Origin: Alphaproteobacteria bacterium
GTDB lineage: Bacteria > Pseudomonadota > Alphaproteobacteria > Micropepsales > Micropepsaceae
Direction of reading: 5' to 3'
Length of the DNA stretch: 64,000 bases
Assembly: GCA_003139615.1 (NCBI GenBank)
Contig: PLJH01000138.1
Location: 140,407-204,406 of the forward strand
Made by a program: the position numbers and the translations under genes. This document shows positions 1 to 8,200 of the stretch, piece by piece (within the stretch, counting starts at the first letter, position 1; the number at the start of each line of letters is the position of its first letter). The notes below the pieces were generated by a model. The model was not told where the DNA came from. It saw nothing but the letters and a program-made list of their open reading frames with translations, and did not search any database.

Positions 1-39
1 CCTTACGGGCTCTGCGAACCTGACGGATTTTTTGGTCAT
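1..39 (-). CDS. N-terminal fragment of an unidentified protein, cut by the window edge
   Basis: Thirteen codons read leftward from an ATG at 37-39 (MTKKSVRFAEPVR), with an AAAGGG ribosome-binding sequence about 8 nt upstream. The basic start would suit a small DNA-binding or mobilisation protein, but too little is present to name it. The open frame runs off the window. Confidence 0.35.
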   Translation of the reverse strand, partial: MTKKSVRFAEPVR

Positions 40-568
40 AACCACACCCTTTTTGTTGTCGCGCGAACTGCGGCCCCTTCGGGCCACCGCACCGGGCGAA
101 TGCCGTTTCCGGCTTTCATGGCGACGTGTGAACATGTCGCCATGTCTGATTTGGTAGGAAAGTTCGCGGTTCCTGTCAAACCGTTTTTCGTCGCGTTCAG
201 CCGCGCAGCGCTAACCAGACAGCTTGGATAATTAAGCCATTGTGCGCTTTACACACCAATTGACTCGCCTCGCAGAATTAACTTGTCGGCCTGCGATCCG
301 GCTCTCGCAGGCGTTGCCGAACGGATCGTCAACCCGTGTCGGCGGCAGTGCCGTTCACCGCCAGTCATATATCCCCCCTGCTCGCACGCGACGCACGATC
401 TTCCTGCGGCCATGAAACGCCGCCGGTCGGCTTTGGGCCGCAAGCGCAGGCAAGCCCTGCGCTCCTCCTCTTCGTTCCGGTCGCAAGCGATGCCGCCGCC
501 TCCCTTCGGCTTCAGAGCCATCCGCATGAAGACCGCGACCGTCGCGGCCGAAGCAAACGGAGGAAAAT
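40..568. other. Intergenic stretch without a convincing gene
   Basis: GC-rich DNA. The open frames on both strands here overlap each other and have no good ribosome-binding site. It presumably holds the divergent promoters for the leftward gene at position 39 and the rightward small gene at 569. I see no RNA gene or strong hairpin in it. Confidence 0.4.
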
Positions 569-778
569 ATGAAAGTACTGACGATAACCGAACTGCTCTG
601 CCTGACACTGATCGAACTGACCGAGCTTCACGCATCGCTCTCGATCCAGTTGGCAGAATTGCCGGAAGGATCAAGCGAGCAAGCCGATACGCTCGCAACG
701 CTGCAAAATATCCGCGCCGTGCTAGCGCGGCCGGAATTCCTGCCGCGCCGTGGCGGGCACAACCCGCTGTCGCCGTGA
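569..778 (+). CDS. Small plasmid-type helical protein of unknown function
   Basis: A 69-residue protein whose ATG follows a strong GGAGG with 5-6 nt spacing, which makes the gene credible despite its size. It begins MKVLTITELLCLTLIELTEL and is mostly amphipathic helix (Leu/Glu rich), ending in a short basic, proline-containing tail. Similar short proteins starting MKVLTITELL are, from memory, common on rhizobial plasmids and integrative elements; no function is known to me. A perfect hairpin terminator follows at 807-830. Its presence supports the plasmid/ICE character of the left end of the window. Confidence 0.7.
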   Translation: MKVLTITELLCLTLIELTELHASLSIQLAELPEGSSEQADTLATLQNIRAVLARPEFLPRRGGHNPLSP

Positions 779-806
779 CAGGCGGTTGATTTCGCCAAAG
801 CGATCT

Positions 807-830
807 CGGCTCGCCCGGATGGGCGAGCCG
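807..830 (+). terminator. Hairpin terminator
   Basis: A perfect 10-bp stem (CGGCTCGCCC / GGGCGAGCCG) with a GGAT loop, followed by ATTTTC. It sits about 30 nt after the small gene ending at 778 and just before the stop of the leftward gene at 843, so it may serve both convergent transcripts. Confidence 0.65.
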
Positions 831-842
831 ATTTTCGAAAGC

Positions 843-1040
843 TCAAGACGAAAGCTCTTCGACCTGGACTCCGTCGATACCGCTATCATTGAACGAGAAC
901 ACTTCAGTCTCGTCATTGGAACTCCAAAGCTCCATAGCTTTGGCTTCCGCCTCCTCGGAGGAGGTCGCCTCGATGACTGCCACATGCGACAGCCATTCGA
1001 GGACGACGACGCGATACCGGCGGGAAGGTAAGGCGCTCAT
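843..1040 (-). CDS. Small hypothetical protein, second gene of a two-gene unit
   Basis: A 65-residue protein starting MSALPSRRYRVVVLEW. The start is fixed by an ATGA overlap (1037-1040) with the stop of the upstream gene, so it is probably translationally coupled. It has an alternating pattern (RYRVVVLEW, VAVIEATSSEEAEAKA) that would fit a small alpha/beta domain, and an acidic C-terminus. No catalytic motif is visible and I do not recognise the family. It belongs to the plasmid-like cargo at the left edge. Confidence 0.6.
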   Translation of the reverse strand: MSALPSRRYRVVVLEWLSHVAVIEATSSEEAEAKAMELWSSNDETEVFSFNDSGIDGVQVEELSS

Positions 1041-1249
1041 AGAGCGCCCCCCTTCTTTGCCTTTGGCGTGCGAAGGACGATCTGTGCGCCTTCGAGCGGA
1101 CGGGCCGTGAAGGTGAGATTGAAACCACCGCCGTCCTTGTGCGGCCAAGCAGCGCCGATTTCCGCCCATGTTGCATTCTGTTCACCGTTTCGAGACACAG
1201 CGTAGATGCGATGTGTAGGAAGGGCCTTGGCGGTTTTCTTGTTGCTCAT
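1037..1249 (-). CDS. Small hypothetical protein, first gene of a two-gene unit
   Basis: A 70-residue protein (start MSNKKTAKALPTHRIYAVSR) preceded by an AAAGGA site. The central part (WAEIGAAWPHKDGGGFNLTF) resembles the compact beta domain seen in many short plasmid-encoded proteins, where it is annotated only as hypothetical. It overlaps the downstream gene by 4 nt, so the two form an operon. The lysine-rich ends suggest nucleic-acid contact, but that is a guess. Confidence 0.6.
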   Translation of the reverse strand: MSNKKTAKALPTHRIYAVSRNGEQNATWAEIGAAWPHKDGGGFNLTFTARPLEGAQIVLRTPKAKKGGAL

Positions 1250-1803
1250 TTTAGTATCCTTTCAACTGTGGGGCCACGCAGATCGCGGCCTCGATGCGTT
1301 TCGTCCTGAGGCGCGAAAAAGCGCAGCGGTCAAAAGGCCGAAAGGCACTTGCCGTAATGGGGTGCTCGCAATTCTTCATTGGGAGCGGGTTCCCCGTTCG
1401 GTTTTGACGGCGGCGCGCGCGCCTGTAGAACACGCATCAATTCGAGGCCGATAAGTGGCCCACTGATCTTCAAAAGGTACGGAGCAACTAAGCCGATAAG
1501 CCCGAGCGCTCCAAATCAGGTGTGCAGAAGGGCCGATAAATCCACGGCAGAAATTCCCCGCCAAACGCGCATGGCTTGATTTAATCGTAGCTGCACCGAT
1601 TCAGCAACGCGCTTGCGTGCGCTTGGGGTGCTCAGCGATACATGACTGGGCATATATAGGTGTAGGCACTATTTCCGCTGTTGCTCGAAATGTCTTTTCC
1701 GCGTCCCTCACTGTCACGCGAGATATAGGATGACACGATTTTTACCGCTGCCGATCATGTGGCTAGCATCGGAAAACCTGAAGACGATCAGCGGCGCTTT
1801 TCC
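1250..1803. other. Intergenic stretch; no gene supported
   Basis: Several 60-80 codon frames exist on both strands but none combines a good start site with a sensible protein, and they overlap each other. The stretch carries the promoter for the leftward pair ending at 1249 and the 3' flank of the secreted-protein gene. No clear hairpin terminator was found. Confidence 0.4.
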
Positions 1804-2892
1804 TCAGCAATTCGGTGGCACACACTGATGAGTTATTATTCGAACACAATTTTGACCACCACCATTCTCGGAGCACGTACCCGTCATGGTCTCGACGTCG
1901 TCGATACGTGTGTCGGTGTAATTCGACATCGTCGCACCGCTCACACAAAGAGGATAATCCTGGAGATTGTTGACGTAGCACACCTGACCATTAAAACAGA
2001 TGCCCTCATGCGGAAGCGCGCAATACGATGCCAAGAGAGACGCTGAGCAACCGGCGTTGGTGCCGCCGTTCGTCCCATCGCATTCCCAGCCCCACGGCCC
2101 CGGATCGGTGACGGAGGTTGGCGATGCTGTACCGGCATTGCAAAGGCCGGCCGCATTGACGGACGCAGCGGTTGCATAGGAATTACCGTTGGCAGCGCCG
2201 CACTGCCCGTAGATAGCGGCGTTGCCGCTGTAGGTAATCACCGGCGGTGTCCAGCTAGGATTATTGGTATCGGAATCAAGACCCGTGGATGTGGCGGTAA
2301 CGGTTTCAATCCAAGGATTGCCGCTCGCATCCTTGCACGCAAACTGGAGCGTGACCGTTTGGGTTGAGCCAGTGCCGGTTGTTTGGTCAAACCTTGCATA
2401 AGGATAATTTGCCGGCTGCGGGGGCAACGTGACAGGAAGGCAAGGCGGACTGGGATTGTTCGGATCGTTCGGTGGAATACTAAAAGAGGTAGGCTTTGAG
2501 CAATGTTCTAGTGAGACGAAATTCGGGGCTTTGGCAAGAAAGTCGCTCCACTCCGTGTTCGTGTTGAACGGCACAAAAATCGAGATGCCGGCGGAGCCGT
2601 TATCGACGTAGCGGCAATAGTTCCACACATCGATGGGTGTCATCGCAGACCCCATGTCACTACGCGCTGCCTGATAAGGCGGGTTCGTAGCTGCCACCAT
2701 ATCGGGATTGTTCGGCGGGATATTGATAACCCCGTTTGGATTGCCCGAAGGACACGCGGGCGAGACAATACCGCCTGTTGTCACATCGCATTGACCGGAA
2801 GGTAGGTTCTGGGCGCAGGCAGATGAACACCAAAGCACTCCAAGCAATGCGAAATTAAAGAGCCACATTGTGCGGGTGCGTGATGCCATCAT
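1804..2892 (-). CDS. Secreted Cys/Asn/Thr-rich protein of the conjugative element
   Basis: A 362-residue protein with an N-terminal signal peptide (hydrophobic residues about 9-27, likely cleavage after CSSACA). The mature part is rich in Pro, Asn, Thr, Gly and paired cysteines. Around residues 230-290 it carries the block CGAANGNSYATAASV...GPWGWECDGTNGG...CSA, a short Cys-bounded motif that recurs in surface and adhesin-like proteins of Proteobacteria. It is probably a surface-exposed or periplasmic component. A perfect AAGGAGG abuts the first ATG, so initiation may occur at the second ATG (2889). Role in conjugation is inferred from the ArdC and DotA-like neighbours only. Confidence 0.65.
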   Translation of the reverse strand: MMASRTRTMWLFNFALLGVLWCSSACAQNLPSGQCDVTTGGIVSPACPSGNPNGVINIPPNNPDMVAATNPPYQAARSDMGSAMTPIDVWNYCRYVDNGSAGISIFVPFNTNTEWSDFLAKAPNFVSLEHCSKPTSFSIPPNDPNNPSPPCLPVTLPPQPANYPYARFDQTTGTGSTQTVTLQFACKDASGNPWIETVTATSTGLDSDTNNPSWTPPVITYSGNAAIYGQCGAANGNSYATAASVNAAGLCNAGTASPTSVTDPGPWGWECDGTNGGTNAGCSASLLASYCALPHEGICFNGQVCYVNNLQDYPLCVSGATMSNYTDTRIDDVETMTGTCSENGGGQNCVRIITHQCVPPNC

Positions 2893-3083
2893 CCTCCTTG
2901 GTGCTTACTGCGTCGTAGCGGCAAAAGTTATTTGCATATTCCACACAAATACTCTGCTCAATACGAAGCTAGAAAACGTCGAATACGGAGTCAAGCGAGT
3001 TTGTGGTGCCCAGGACGCTGCACAACAGAGTGCTTGATACAGCGCCTCGCGACCCATGCGTCCTTATCCGGTGCTCACACAAA

Positions 3084-3109
3084 GGCGAGCCGTCCGAGGA
3101 CGGCTCGCC
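3084..3109. terminator. Bidirectional hairpin terminator after the ArdC gene
   Basis: Perfect 12-bp stem GGCGAGCCGTCC / GGACGGCTCGCC with a two-base gap and short T-rich flanks on both sides. It lies 17 nt beyond the stop of the leftward ArdC gene, so it most likely ends that transcript. Confidence 0.65.
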
Positions 3110-3126
3110 GAATTTTCTTAATCCGA

Positions 3127-4026
3127 TCATGCCTTCTTCGGCTGCAAACCTTGCAGGAAGTCCGCCGCGCGCTGCGCATAGGCCGCCGCCGTAAAGATCG
3201 CGCGCTTGTCGTTCTTAAGCACTTCGAGCCACGATGCGAGATAGGCAGCATGATCCTCACGCGGTTCCGGCGTGATGCCCAAGTCGGCACACAGGAACGC
3301 CGCGCCAAGTTCGGCAACGAGTTCCTCTGCGGCGTAGCCAGCATCGCCCCACCGCTTGCGCCCAAATTCGCGATTGAGCCGCGCCTCGTGTTTCGTCCAG
3401 TGGGTCAATTCGTGCAACAGGGTCGCGTAGTATCCTTCCGCGTCGCGAAAGCAGTCGATGCAAGGCAGGTGAATGTTGTCCGTCGAGGCGACATAGCAGG
3501 CTCGACTGCCGCCATGCACGATATTTGCCTTTGTGTGTGAGACAAACCCTTCGACGGCTGCAATTCGCGCGACGGTCTCGCGGGACGGTTCCGGCGTCGG
3601 ATAGAAATGCGCCGGCAGCCCTTCGATCTGCTCGCAGTTGAAAACGGTATAGCCCTTCATGAAGGGAATCTCGTTCTCGACCTCCTCGCCCTTGGCGTTG
3701 GTCTCGGTGCGCGTGATGCGCTCGGCATAGACGACCGGCGAGCCATGCTCGCCTTTGCGCACCTGTCCGCCGAGTTCGCCAGCTTGCCGGTAGGTCATCC
3801 AGATAGGGCAAAGGAACCCCTTGGTAACGGAATCGCTCCAGAGCATGAGAATATTGATCCCGTTGTAGGGCTGGCCGGTTGCGCGTAGTGGGCGGGTAAT
3901 CCGTCCGGCAGTGTGCTCCACGCTCCACGGCTTGAGCCAGGTGCGGACTCCTTTTTCGAGATCGGCCACGATTTTGCCCGTGACGCGAGAATAGATATCC
4001 GCTCGCGGACTTGCGTTCGCTGTCAT
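3127..4026 (-). CDS. ardC: ArdC-family antirestriction protein (ssDNA-binding domain plus zincin-like metallopeptidase)
   Basis: A 299-residue protein with the standard two-domain ArdC layout. The N-terminal DUF1738-type ssDNA-binding domain spans about residues 5-130 (YNGINILMLWS, GxQVRKGEHGSPVVYAER). The C-terminal zinc metallopeptidase-like domain has HELTHW near residue 206. ArdC proteins enter recipients with conjugating DNA and protect it from restriction; length and motifs match the family. The gene starts 4 nt after the stop of the upstream small gene, so they form an operon. It is typical cargo of plasmids and ICEs and supports a conjugative origin for this end of the window. Confidence 0.9.
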   Translation of the reverse strand: MTANASPRADIYSRVTGKIVADLEKGVRTWLKPWSVEHTAGRITRPLRATGQPYNGINILMLWSDSVTKGFLCPIWMTYRQAGELGGQVRKGEHGSPVVYAERITRTETNAKGEEVENEIPFMKGYTVFNCEQIEGLPAHFYPTPEPSRETVARIAAVEGFVSHTKANIVHGGSRACYVASTDNIHLPCIDCFRDAEGYYATLLHELTHWTKHEARLNREFGRKRWGDAGYAAEELVAELGAAFLCADLGITPEPREDHAAYLASWLEVLKNDKRAIFTAAAYAQRAADFLQGLQPKKA

Positions 4027-4030
4027 GGTT

Positions 4031-4243
4031 TCAGCCCTCCCGTTCGGGATGGGCGAAGAGGGTCGGCTCCTGATACCGCCCTGCCGTCGTTCGTTCGGCA
4101 GGCGGTCGCCGGTCTTCTATGAGTTCGAAGAGCGCAGGCTGTCTTGCGTTCGCCGATGCCTGCTTTTGCTCGCGGCGAAGTTTGAGAAGGTCACGCCACA
4201 AAAGGCGTTTGCCGTTGATCTCGATAAATCTCTGTCCGGTCAT
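4031..4243 (-). CDS. Small hypothetical protein upstream of ardC
   Basis: A 70-residue protein beginning MTGQRFIEINGKRLLWRDLL. The ATG at 4243 follows a GGAAGG site; a longer frame to 4330 exists but lacks such a site. It is highly charged (many Arg/Glu/Gln) and has no recognisable domain. It ends 4 nt before the ardC start, so it is co-transcribed with ardC, a pairing that suggests a role in early establishment of the element. Function unknown. Confidence 0.6.
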   Translation of the reverse strand: MTGQRFIEINGKRLLWRDLLKLRREQKQASANARQPALFELIEDRRPPAERTTAGRYQEPTLFAHPEREG

Positions 4244-4476
4244 GTCCTTGCCTTCCGTGCTCGGGTTCCAGCGCAAGCGCGCGCGCTGTGAACCCCTGCC
4301 CGTCGGCGAGACCGGGGTTAGCAAGTGCAATGGGCGAAGGGCGCGAGGGGGATCACCCGTTCTGCACGGAGCGAAGCGGAGGAAGAACGGGGATACGCGG
4401 CCTGAGGTGCGCCAAAGCGCACAAACCCTTGCGCGCGCGAGGGGCAGAGCCCCTTAGCTATCTGAAGCTGGAAGTC

Positions 4477-5556
4477 TTACTTCAGTGCGTAGCGACGTTT
4501 CAGGTCCTGGAGATATTCGACGGGAAATCCGCGAGCTTCGGTTCCCTCTGTCACGAGACCAAAATAGTCGGCGCTTGGCCCGCATTGCTTTGGGCACGGC
4601 TCAATAGCAACGAAAGAAAATACCCGTTGTTGAGTTTCGTCCTCGTTATCCACGAGAAAAACAGTCAGTTGGATCTCGCTATAACCCTTTTCGCGGTCTG
4701 CAAGGTGCAACTTGTCAGCGTCGTCCATCTGATAGACAAAACCCCAGACCATACGGGAAGCATCCTTCGCGATATTTGCCGCGTCACCATTCCGGGTCAC
4801 CGAATGCTTCGCAAATTCCAAACGGTAGCCGGGCAGATATGCAGGCCCCACTGGTTGCGCCCCAGAGGCGGTGCGCAGCATTTCGCGCTCAAGCAAATTT
4901 GACCCGTAAGCAAAGTAGAAGTTTCGTAGAACGGGCATGTTGACACCGCAAATTGCATCCATCCTCCGCAAAAATCTGCGGCGGGCATTTGCATTCTTGT
5001 CTCCCGGAGACCTGAGATTATCGCACAGCTCGCGAAATTCCCGGAGTACGCGCGCATGAAAAATGCGACGATGTATCGTTCGCGTTCCCGTGTCCCGGTT
5101 TTTGGTAAGAAGCGAATCGGTATCGATTCGAAACTTCCAATCTTTCCTCGTTTCGCCATTGTGAAGGAGCGCGTTGCGCACGTATTGAAAAAACTCATCT
5201 CGATCTCGTCCGTTGAACTCGGAAAATCGTGACGATCTCAAAAAGGATTTGAACGATTGCGCGGGATTTATCTCATGTGTCGTACCTCGTCCTTCGCGAA
5301 AGGACTGGATCGTGTCGATCAATAGGCAATCGAGCGCAAGGATTGCGGCCCCGGGACGGAAAGGCAGCGGGTCCTCCTTGTCGTGGCTGGCGAGTTCCTT
5401 GATCGGTTGCAAGAAGCGCTCTTGTATGCGGCGCTTGAATGCCGCGATTACCTCCACCCAATCGCGAGAGTCGGGCGTTTCTGGGTCAAGACGTTCCCTG
5501 ACCTGACAATAGTCAGCCACAGTGTAATCGGAAGCGATCTCGGTGGCTTTATCCAT
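4477..5556 (-). CDS. HEPN-like domain fused to a gamma-glutamylcyclotransferase-like domain
   Basis: A 359-residue protein. The start at 5556 is chosen for an AAGGAA site 5 nt upstream; a longer frame to 5640 lacks one. The N-terminal half is helical and contains RNALLH (Arg127, His132), matching the Rx4H motif of HEPN ribonucleases. The C-terminal domain begins FYFAYGSNLL (about 213-222) and has DREKGY near residue 290, the glycine loop and catalytic-Glu region of the GGCT/AIG2 fold, which makes 5-oxoproline from gamma-glutamyl amines. HEPN domains commonly act in toxins and anti-phage systems, so this may be a stand-alone defence or toxin protein. The fusion and its substrate are inference. 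Confidence 0.6.
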   Translation of the reverse strand: MDKATEIASDYTVADYCQVRERLDPETPDSRDWVEVIAAFKRRIQERFLQPIKELASHDKEDPLPFRPGAAILALDCLLIDTIQSFREGRGTTHEINPAQSFKSFLRSSRFSEFNGRDRDEFFQYVRNALLHNGETRKDWKFRIDTDSLLTKNRDTGTRTIHRRIFHARVLREFRELCDNLRSPGDKNANARRRFLRRMDAICGVNMPVLRNFYFAYGSNLLEREMLRTASGAQPVGPAYLPGYRLEFAKHSVTRNGDAANIAKDASRMVWGFVYQMDDADKLHLADREKGYSEIQLTVFLVDNEDETQQRVFSFVAIEPCPKQCGPSADYFGLVTEGTEARGFPVEYLQDLKRRYALK

Positions 5557-5659
5557 CGTATTCCTTATGCGCAGGGAACGAGAGTTTTGATGTCCAGAGT
5601 TACGCAACAGCGTACCAAAGTCACTGCCGCATTGCATCACCGATTGAATGCCACCAAAG

Positions 5660-5745
5660 GCGCGAGGGATCGTTACCGAATGGCCGAGACCGCTTGCGGG
5701 CTTGGTGAGCGTAGCGAGTAGAGCCCGATCCGCAGGACGCGCTCA
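5660..5745. repeat. Copy 1 of a dispersed element repeat (GCGCGAGGGATCGTTA type)
   Basis: This begins GCGCGAGGGATCGTTACCGA and continues with GAGTAGAGCCCG and a GC-rich tail. Related copies lie at about 8148-8200 and 8846-8945. All three sit between genes of the left element, and the phrase is familiar from non-coding DNA of rhizobial mobile elements. Confidence 0.55.
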
Positions 5746-6390
5746 CGCCCGGATCGTTAGCATCTCGTTTGGCAAAGGACGTTGCAGCCGCAAGCTCTCA
5801 GCGCCGCCCTCAAGCCATTCGGTCTGCTCGGCACGATCGACGAGAATGACCGGCATCGCTTTCTCGTGCACCGGGCGAACGATATCGTTCGCGTCCGTGG
5901 TCAGAAATGAGAAAAGCGACCAGTCGCGTTCTTCGCGCGCGCGGCGCTTTTGTCCGGGTTGTTCGGCGAGGCGCTCGCCTCGCCAAGGTCGCCAAACACC
6001 TGCGAAGCACGCAACCTCGTGTCCAGGCACGACAAACCATTTCGAGTTGACGACGGGCTCCGCGAATGCGGTGAACGGGACGAGGCAACGGTACTCACGC
6101 GCGGTCAACCATTCGCGATTCACCTGCGCCCACCATTTGCTTTTCAGATTGCGGATGTTCGTGATCGGCGGCTTTTCTCCCGGTATCGGGGGGAAACCCC
6201 AACGCGCCATCGTGAGTTCAACCGAACCGTCGGGCGCATTCCGCAAGATCGGCGCATCCTGATCCGGGTAGATGTTGTCCTGCGGCGCGAGATTGTCTGT
6301 CGCCGATGTCGTGTTCAGAATCCGGTTTATCTCGCGCACGATGGCGCGGATGTGGCTGACAGAGCCGTGATTTTCGTAGCGATTGCACAT
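5743..6390 (-). CDS. SOS response-associated peptidase (SRAP/HMCES/YedK family)
   Basis: A 215-residue protein starting MCNRYENHG. In this family Met is removed so that Cys2 becomes the N-terminal nucleophile that crosslinks to abasic sites in ssDNA. The start at 6390 is therefore preferred over the longer frame to 6447. Other family features are WGFPPIP, the Glu in FTAFAEPV, and HEKAMPVIL with the catalytic His. It protects abasic sites at stalled forks. It is divergent from the Y-family polymerase across a shared SOS box, so both are probably LexA-controlled and used when the element is exposed to DNA damage or transfers as ssDNA. Confidence 0.9.
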   Translation of the reverse strand: MCNRYENHGSVSHIRAIVREINRILNTTSATDNLAPQDNIYPDQDAPILRNAPDGSVELTMARWGFPPIPGEKPPITNIRNLKSKWWAQVNREWLTAREYRCLVPFTAFAEPVVNSKWFVVPGHEVACFAGVWRPWRGERLAEQPGQKRRAREERDWSLFSFLTTDANDIVRPVHEKAMPVILVDRAEQTEWLEGGAESLRLQRPLPNEMLTIRA

Positions 6391-6426
6391 AGTTGGCCCC
6401 CGACTCTTTTGCTGCTTGACTCTTTC

Positions 6427-6441
6427 GTTCCCGTTTCGTTC
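6427..6441. promoter_or_regulatory. LexA (SOS) box of the alphaproteobacterial type
   Basis: The sequence GTTC-CCGTTTC-GTTC fits the alphaproteobacterial LexA consensus GTTC-N7-GTTC exactly. It lies in the 81-bp gap between the divergent SRAP gene (start 6390) and Y-family polymerase gene (start 6472), both of SOS-associated families. That context makes a chance match unlikely. Confidence 0.8.
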
Positions 6442-6471
6442 TATCATCCGCTTCCGGGAGGGACATAGGAC

Positions 6472-7725
6472 ATGCGGAAGCCAGAGACCATTGAAAAATT
6501 ATATCTCGATTTCGACGGGTTCTTTGCGTCCGTAATGCAGCAAGCGTTCCCCGATCTCAGAGGTCGGCCGGTCGGCGTCATTCCGTTCGAAACATCTGCC
6601 GCGAATTCGACGGTTGTGATCGCTTGCTCGAAAGAAGCGAAGGCCGCTGGTTGCAAAAACGTGATGCGCGTTCCGGAAGCGCGCGCGCTTTGCCCCGACA
6701 TTGTTCTCGTCACGCAGCGCCCGGACTTGTTCCGCCGCGCGCATAACGCTCTGCTGAATGAAATCGCGTGCGAGATTCCGATTGAGACCGTGAAGTCCAT
6801 CGACGAACTCGCTTGCAAGCTCGATAAACTGACAATCGCAGCGCCATCGGCGCTTGCAAAGCGGATTAAGGACAGAATCCGCCACAACGTCGGCGAGTAT
6901 ATCACCTGTTCAATTGGCTTCGCCGCCAACCGCTTGCTCGCAAAGATCGCGTGCAAGGTGGATAAGCCGAACGGCGTCACCATCTGGAACCCGGCCGACA
7001 TGCCTGGCCCTCTCCTCGCGTTGCCGCTCGAAGACATACCGGGCGTCGGCAAACGAATAGAAGAGCGCCTTAGCCGTGCAAAGATTCTGACCATCGCCGA
7101 TCTTTGGCACAGCCAGCCCAAACATTTGCGAGCGTTATGGGGAAACGTGAACGGTGAGCGCATGTGGTATGCGCTTCACGGTTACGACATTCAGGCGACG
7201 CCGACCTCACGCGGCATGTTCGGACATGGCCGCGTCCTGCCTCCCGAATGGCGCGATCCCGAGCACAGCTTGGCGTGCTCTCGCCTCCTGCTTACCAAAG
7301 CGGCGCGGCGTATGCGGCGCGATGGCTTTTACGCCGGCAGGCTTTGGCTCTGGCTCGATATCCGGGGCTCCACTTGGTTTGGGCAGCGTCAGTTGCATTG
7401 CGTCCAGGACGATCATGCGTGCCTTGCGGCACTCGCTGCACTTTGGGAAAAGGCTCGCGCCGAAATACCCAAACGCGCCGAAATTATCCGCGTCGGCGTT
7501 ACCCTTCTCGATCTGTCCCCGGCAAATGCGCGCCAGCTCGATTTGCTCGAAAATGACGATGGCGCACGGCAGAAGTGCGAGTTGATCACCAACACCGTTG
7601 ACCTGCTGAACCGAAAATTCGGGAAGCGGGTCGTCACTCTTGGCGCTTGGACTCAGCCTCCGGGCGGATACGCCGGAGGCAAGATTGCCTTCAACCGCAT
7701 TCCTTCGGCGGAGGATTTCTGGTGA
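6472..7725 (+). CDS. Y-family translesion DNA polymerase (DinB/UmuC-like)
   Basis: A 417-residue protein. The palm motifs are intact: LYLDFDGFFASV (residues about 10-21, first catalytic Asp) and SIDELA (about 105-110, second Asp-Glu pair). A helix-hairpin-helix-like DIPGVGKRIEERL follows at about 191-203. The little-finger region is in the C-terminal third. Intact acidic residues argue for an active polymerase rather than an ImuB-like inactive form. The ATG follows GGGAGGGAC. An SOS box lies 31 nt upstream. The stop codon overlaps the GTG of the next small gene. Plasmid-borne Y-family polymerases are common and raise damage tolerance and mutagenesis. Confidence 0.88.
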   Translation: MRKPETIEKLYLDFDGFFASVMQQAFPDLRGRPVGVIPFETSAANSTVVIACSKEAKAAGCKNVMRVPEARALCPDIVLVTQRPDLFRRAHNALLNEIACEIPIETVKSIDELACKLDKLTIAAPSALAKRIKDRIRHNVGEYITCSIGFAANRLLAKIACKVDKPNGVTIWNPADMPGPLLALPLEDIPGVGKRIEERLSRAKILTIADLWHSQPKHLRALWGNVNGERMWYALHGYDIQATPTSRGMFGHGRVLPPEWRDPEHSLACSRLLLTKAARRMRRDGFYAGRLWLWLDIRGSTWFGQRQLHCVQDDHACLAALAALWEKARAEIPKRAEIIRVGVTLLDLSPANARQLDLLENDDGARQKCELITNTVDLLNRKFGKRVVTLGAWTQPPGGYAGGKIAFNRIPSAEDFW

Positions 7726-7976
7726 CGTGGCTCGAAGACACGGCCTTACGCGATCTCGATGATAGCGTGATCATCGAAGCGACGTGCATGAGGTGCCTTC
7801 ACGTTTGGCTGCAAAGCCCGATCCAACTTCTCCTGAAAGTGGTTCATCGCGATGTGCATTTGGACGAAGTCGCGAAGCACCTCGCCTGCCCGAAAATGGG
7901 CTGCCGTCATGTCGGCGTCCGCCTGACGCTCATCAAGAACGAGGATACAAGCGGATTTGTCGGCGGGATGCCGTGA
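7722..7976 (+). CDS. Small zinc-ribbon protein coupled to the Y-family polymerase
   Basis: An 84-residue protein starting at a GTG that overlaps the polymerase stop (GTGA, 7722-7725), with GGAGG 8 nt upstream inside the polymerase gene. Translational coupling is therefore likely. Two cysteine pairs (CMRCLHVW near residue 24 and CPKMGCRH near 60) suggest one zinc-binding site; the middle is helical. It might be an accessory factor for the polymerase, but no such function is established. Codon use is like its neighbour. Confidence 0.65.
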   Translation: MTWLEDTALRDLDDSVIIEATCMRCLHVWLQSPIQLLLKVVHRDVHLDEVAKHLACPKMGCRHVGVRLTLIKNEDTSGFVGGMP

Positions 7977-8147
7977 AGCTAGGTGGGCGAACGTGGGAGG
8001 CCAATGTCGTCCTACCAAAGACCATCCGGCAACGCCGAAGGCGCGCTACGCGGCTGCTCGCAATGCTACTTCGGACAAGGCTTGATGGTACTGCGAACCG
8101 ATGCTGTATGTACGGCCGGTGGGTGTACCGGAACCCTCCGCAAGCTT

Positions 8148-8200
8148 CCGCGCGAGGGATCGTTAGCGAATGGCAGAAACCTCTGTCAGTCACCGCACTA
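8148..8200. repeat. Copy 2 (short) of the dispersed element repeat
   Basis: CGCGCGAGGGATCGTTAGCGAATGGCAGAAAC matches the opening of the copies at 5660 and 8846 but lacks their GC-rich tail. It lies just before the convergent stop of the gene at 8198. Confidence 0.5.

Noticed and set aside
1251..1579. Small frames between the plasmid genes and the secreted-protein gene
   Set aside because: They overlap on both strands, have no ribosome site, and encode Arg-rich low-complexity peptides.
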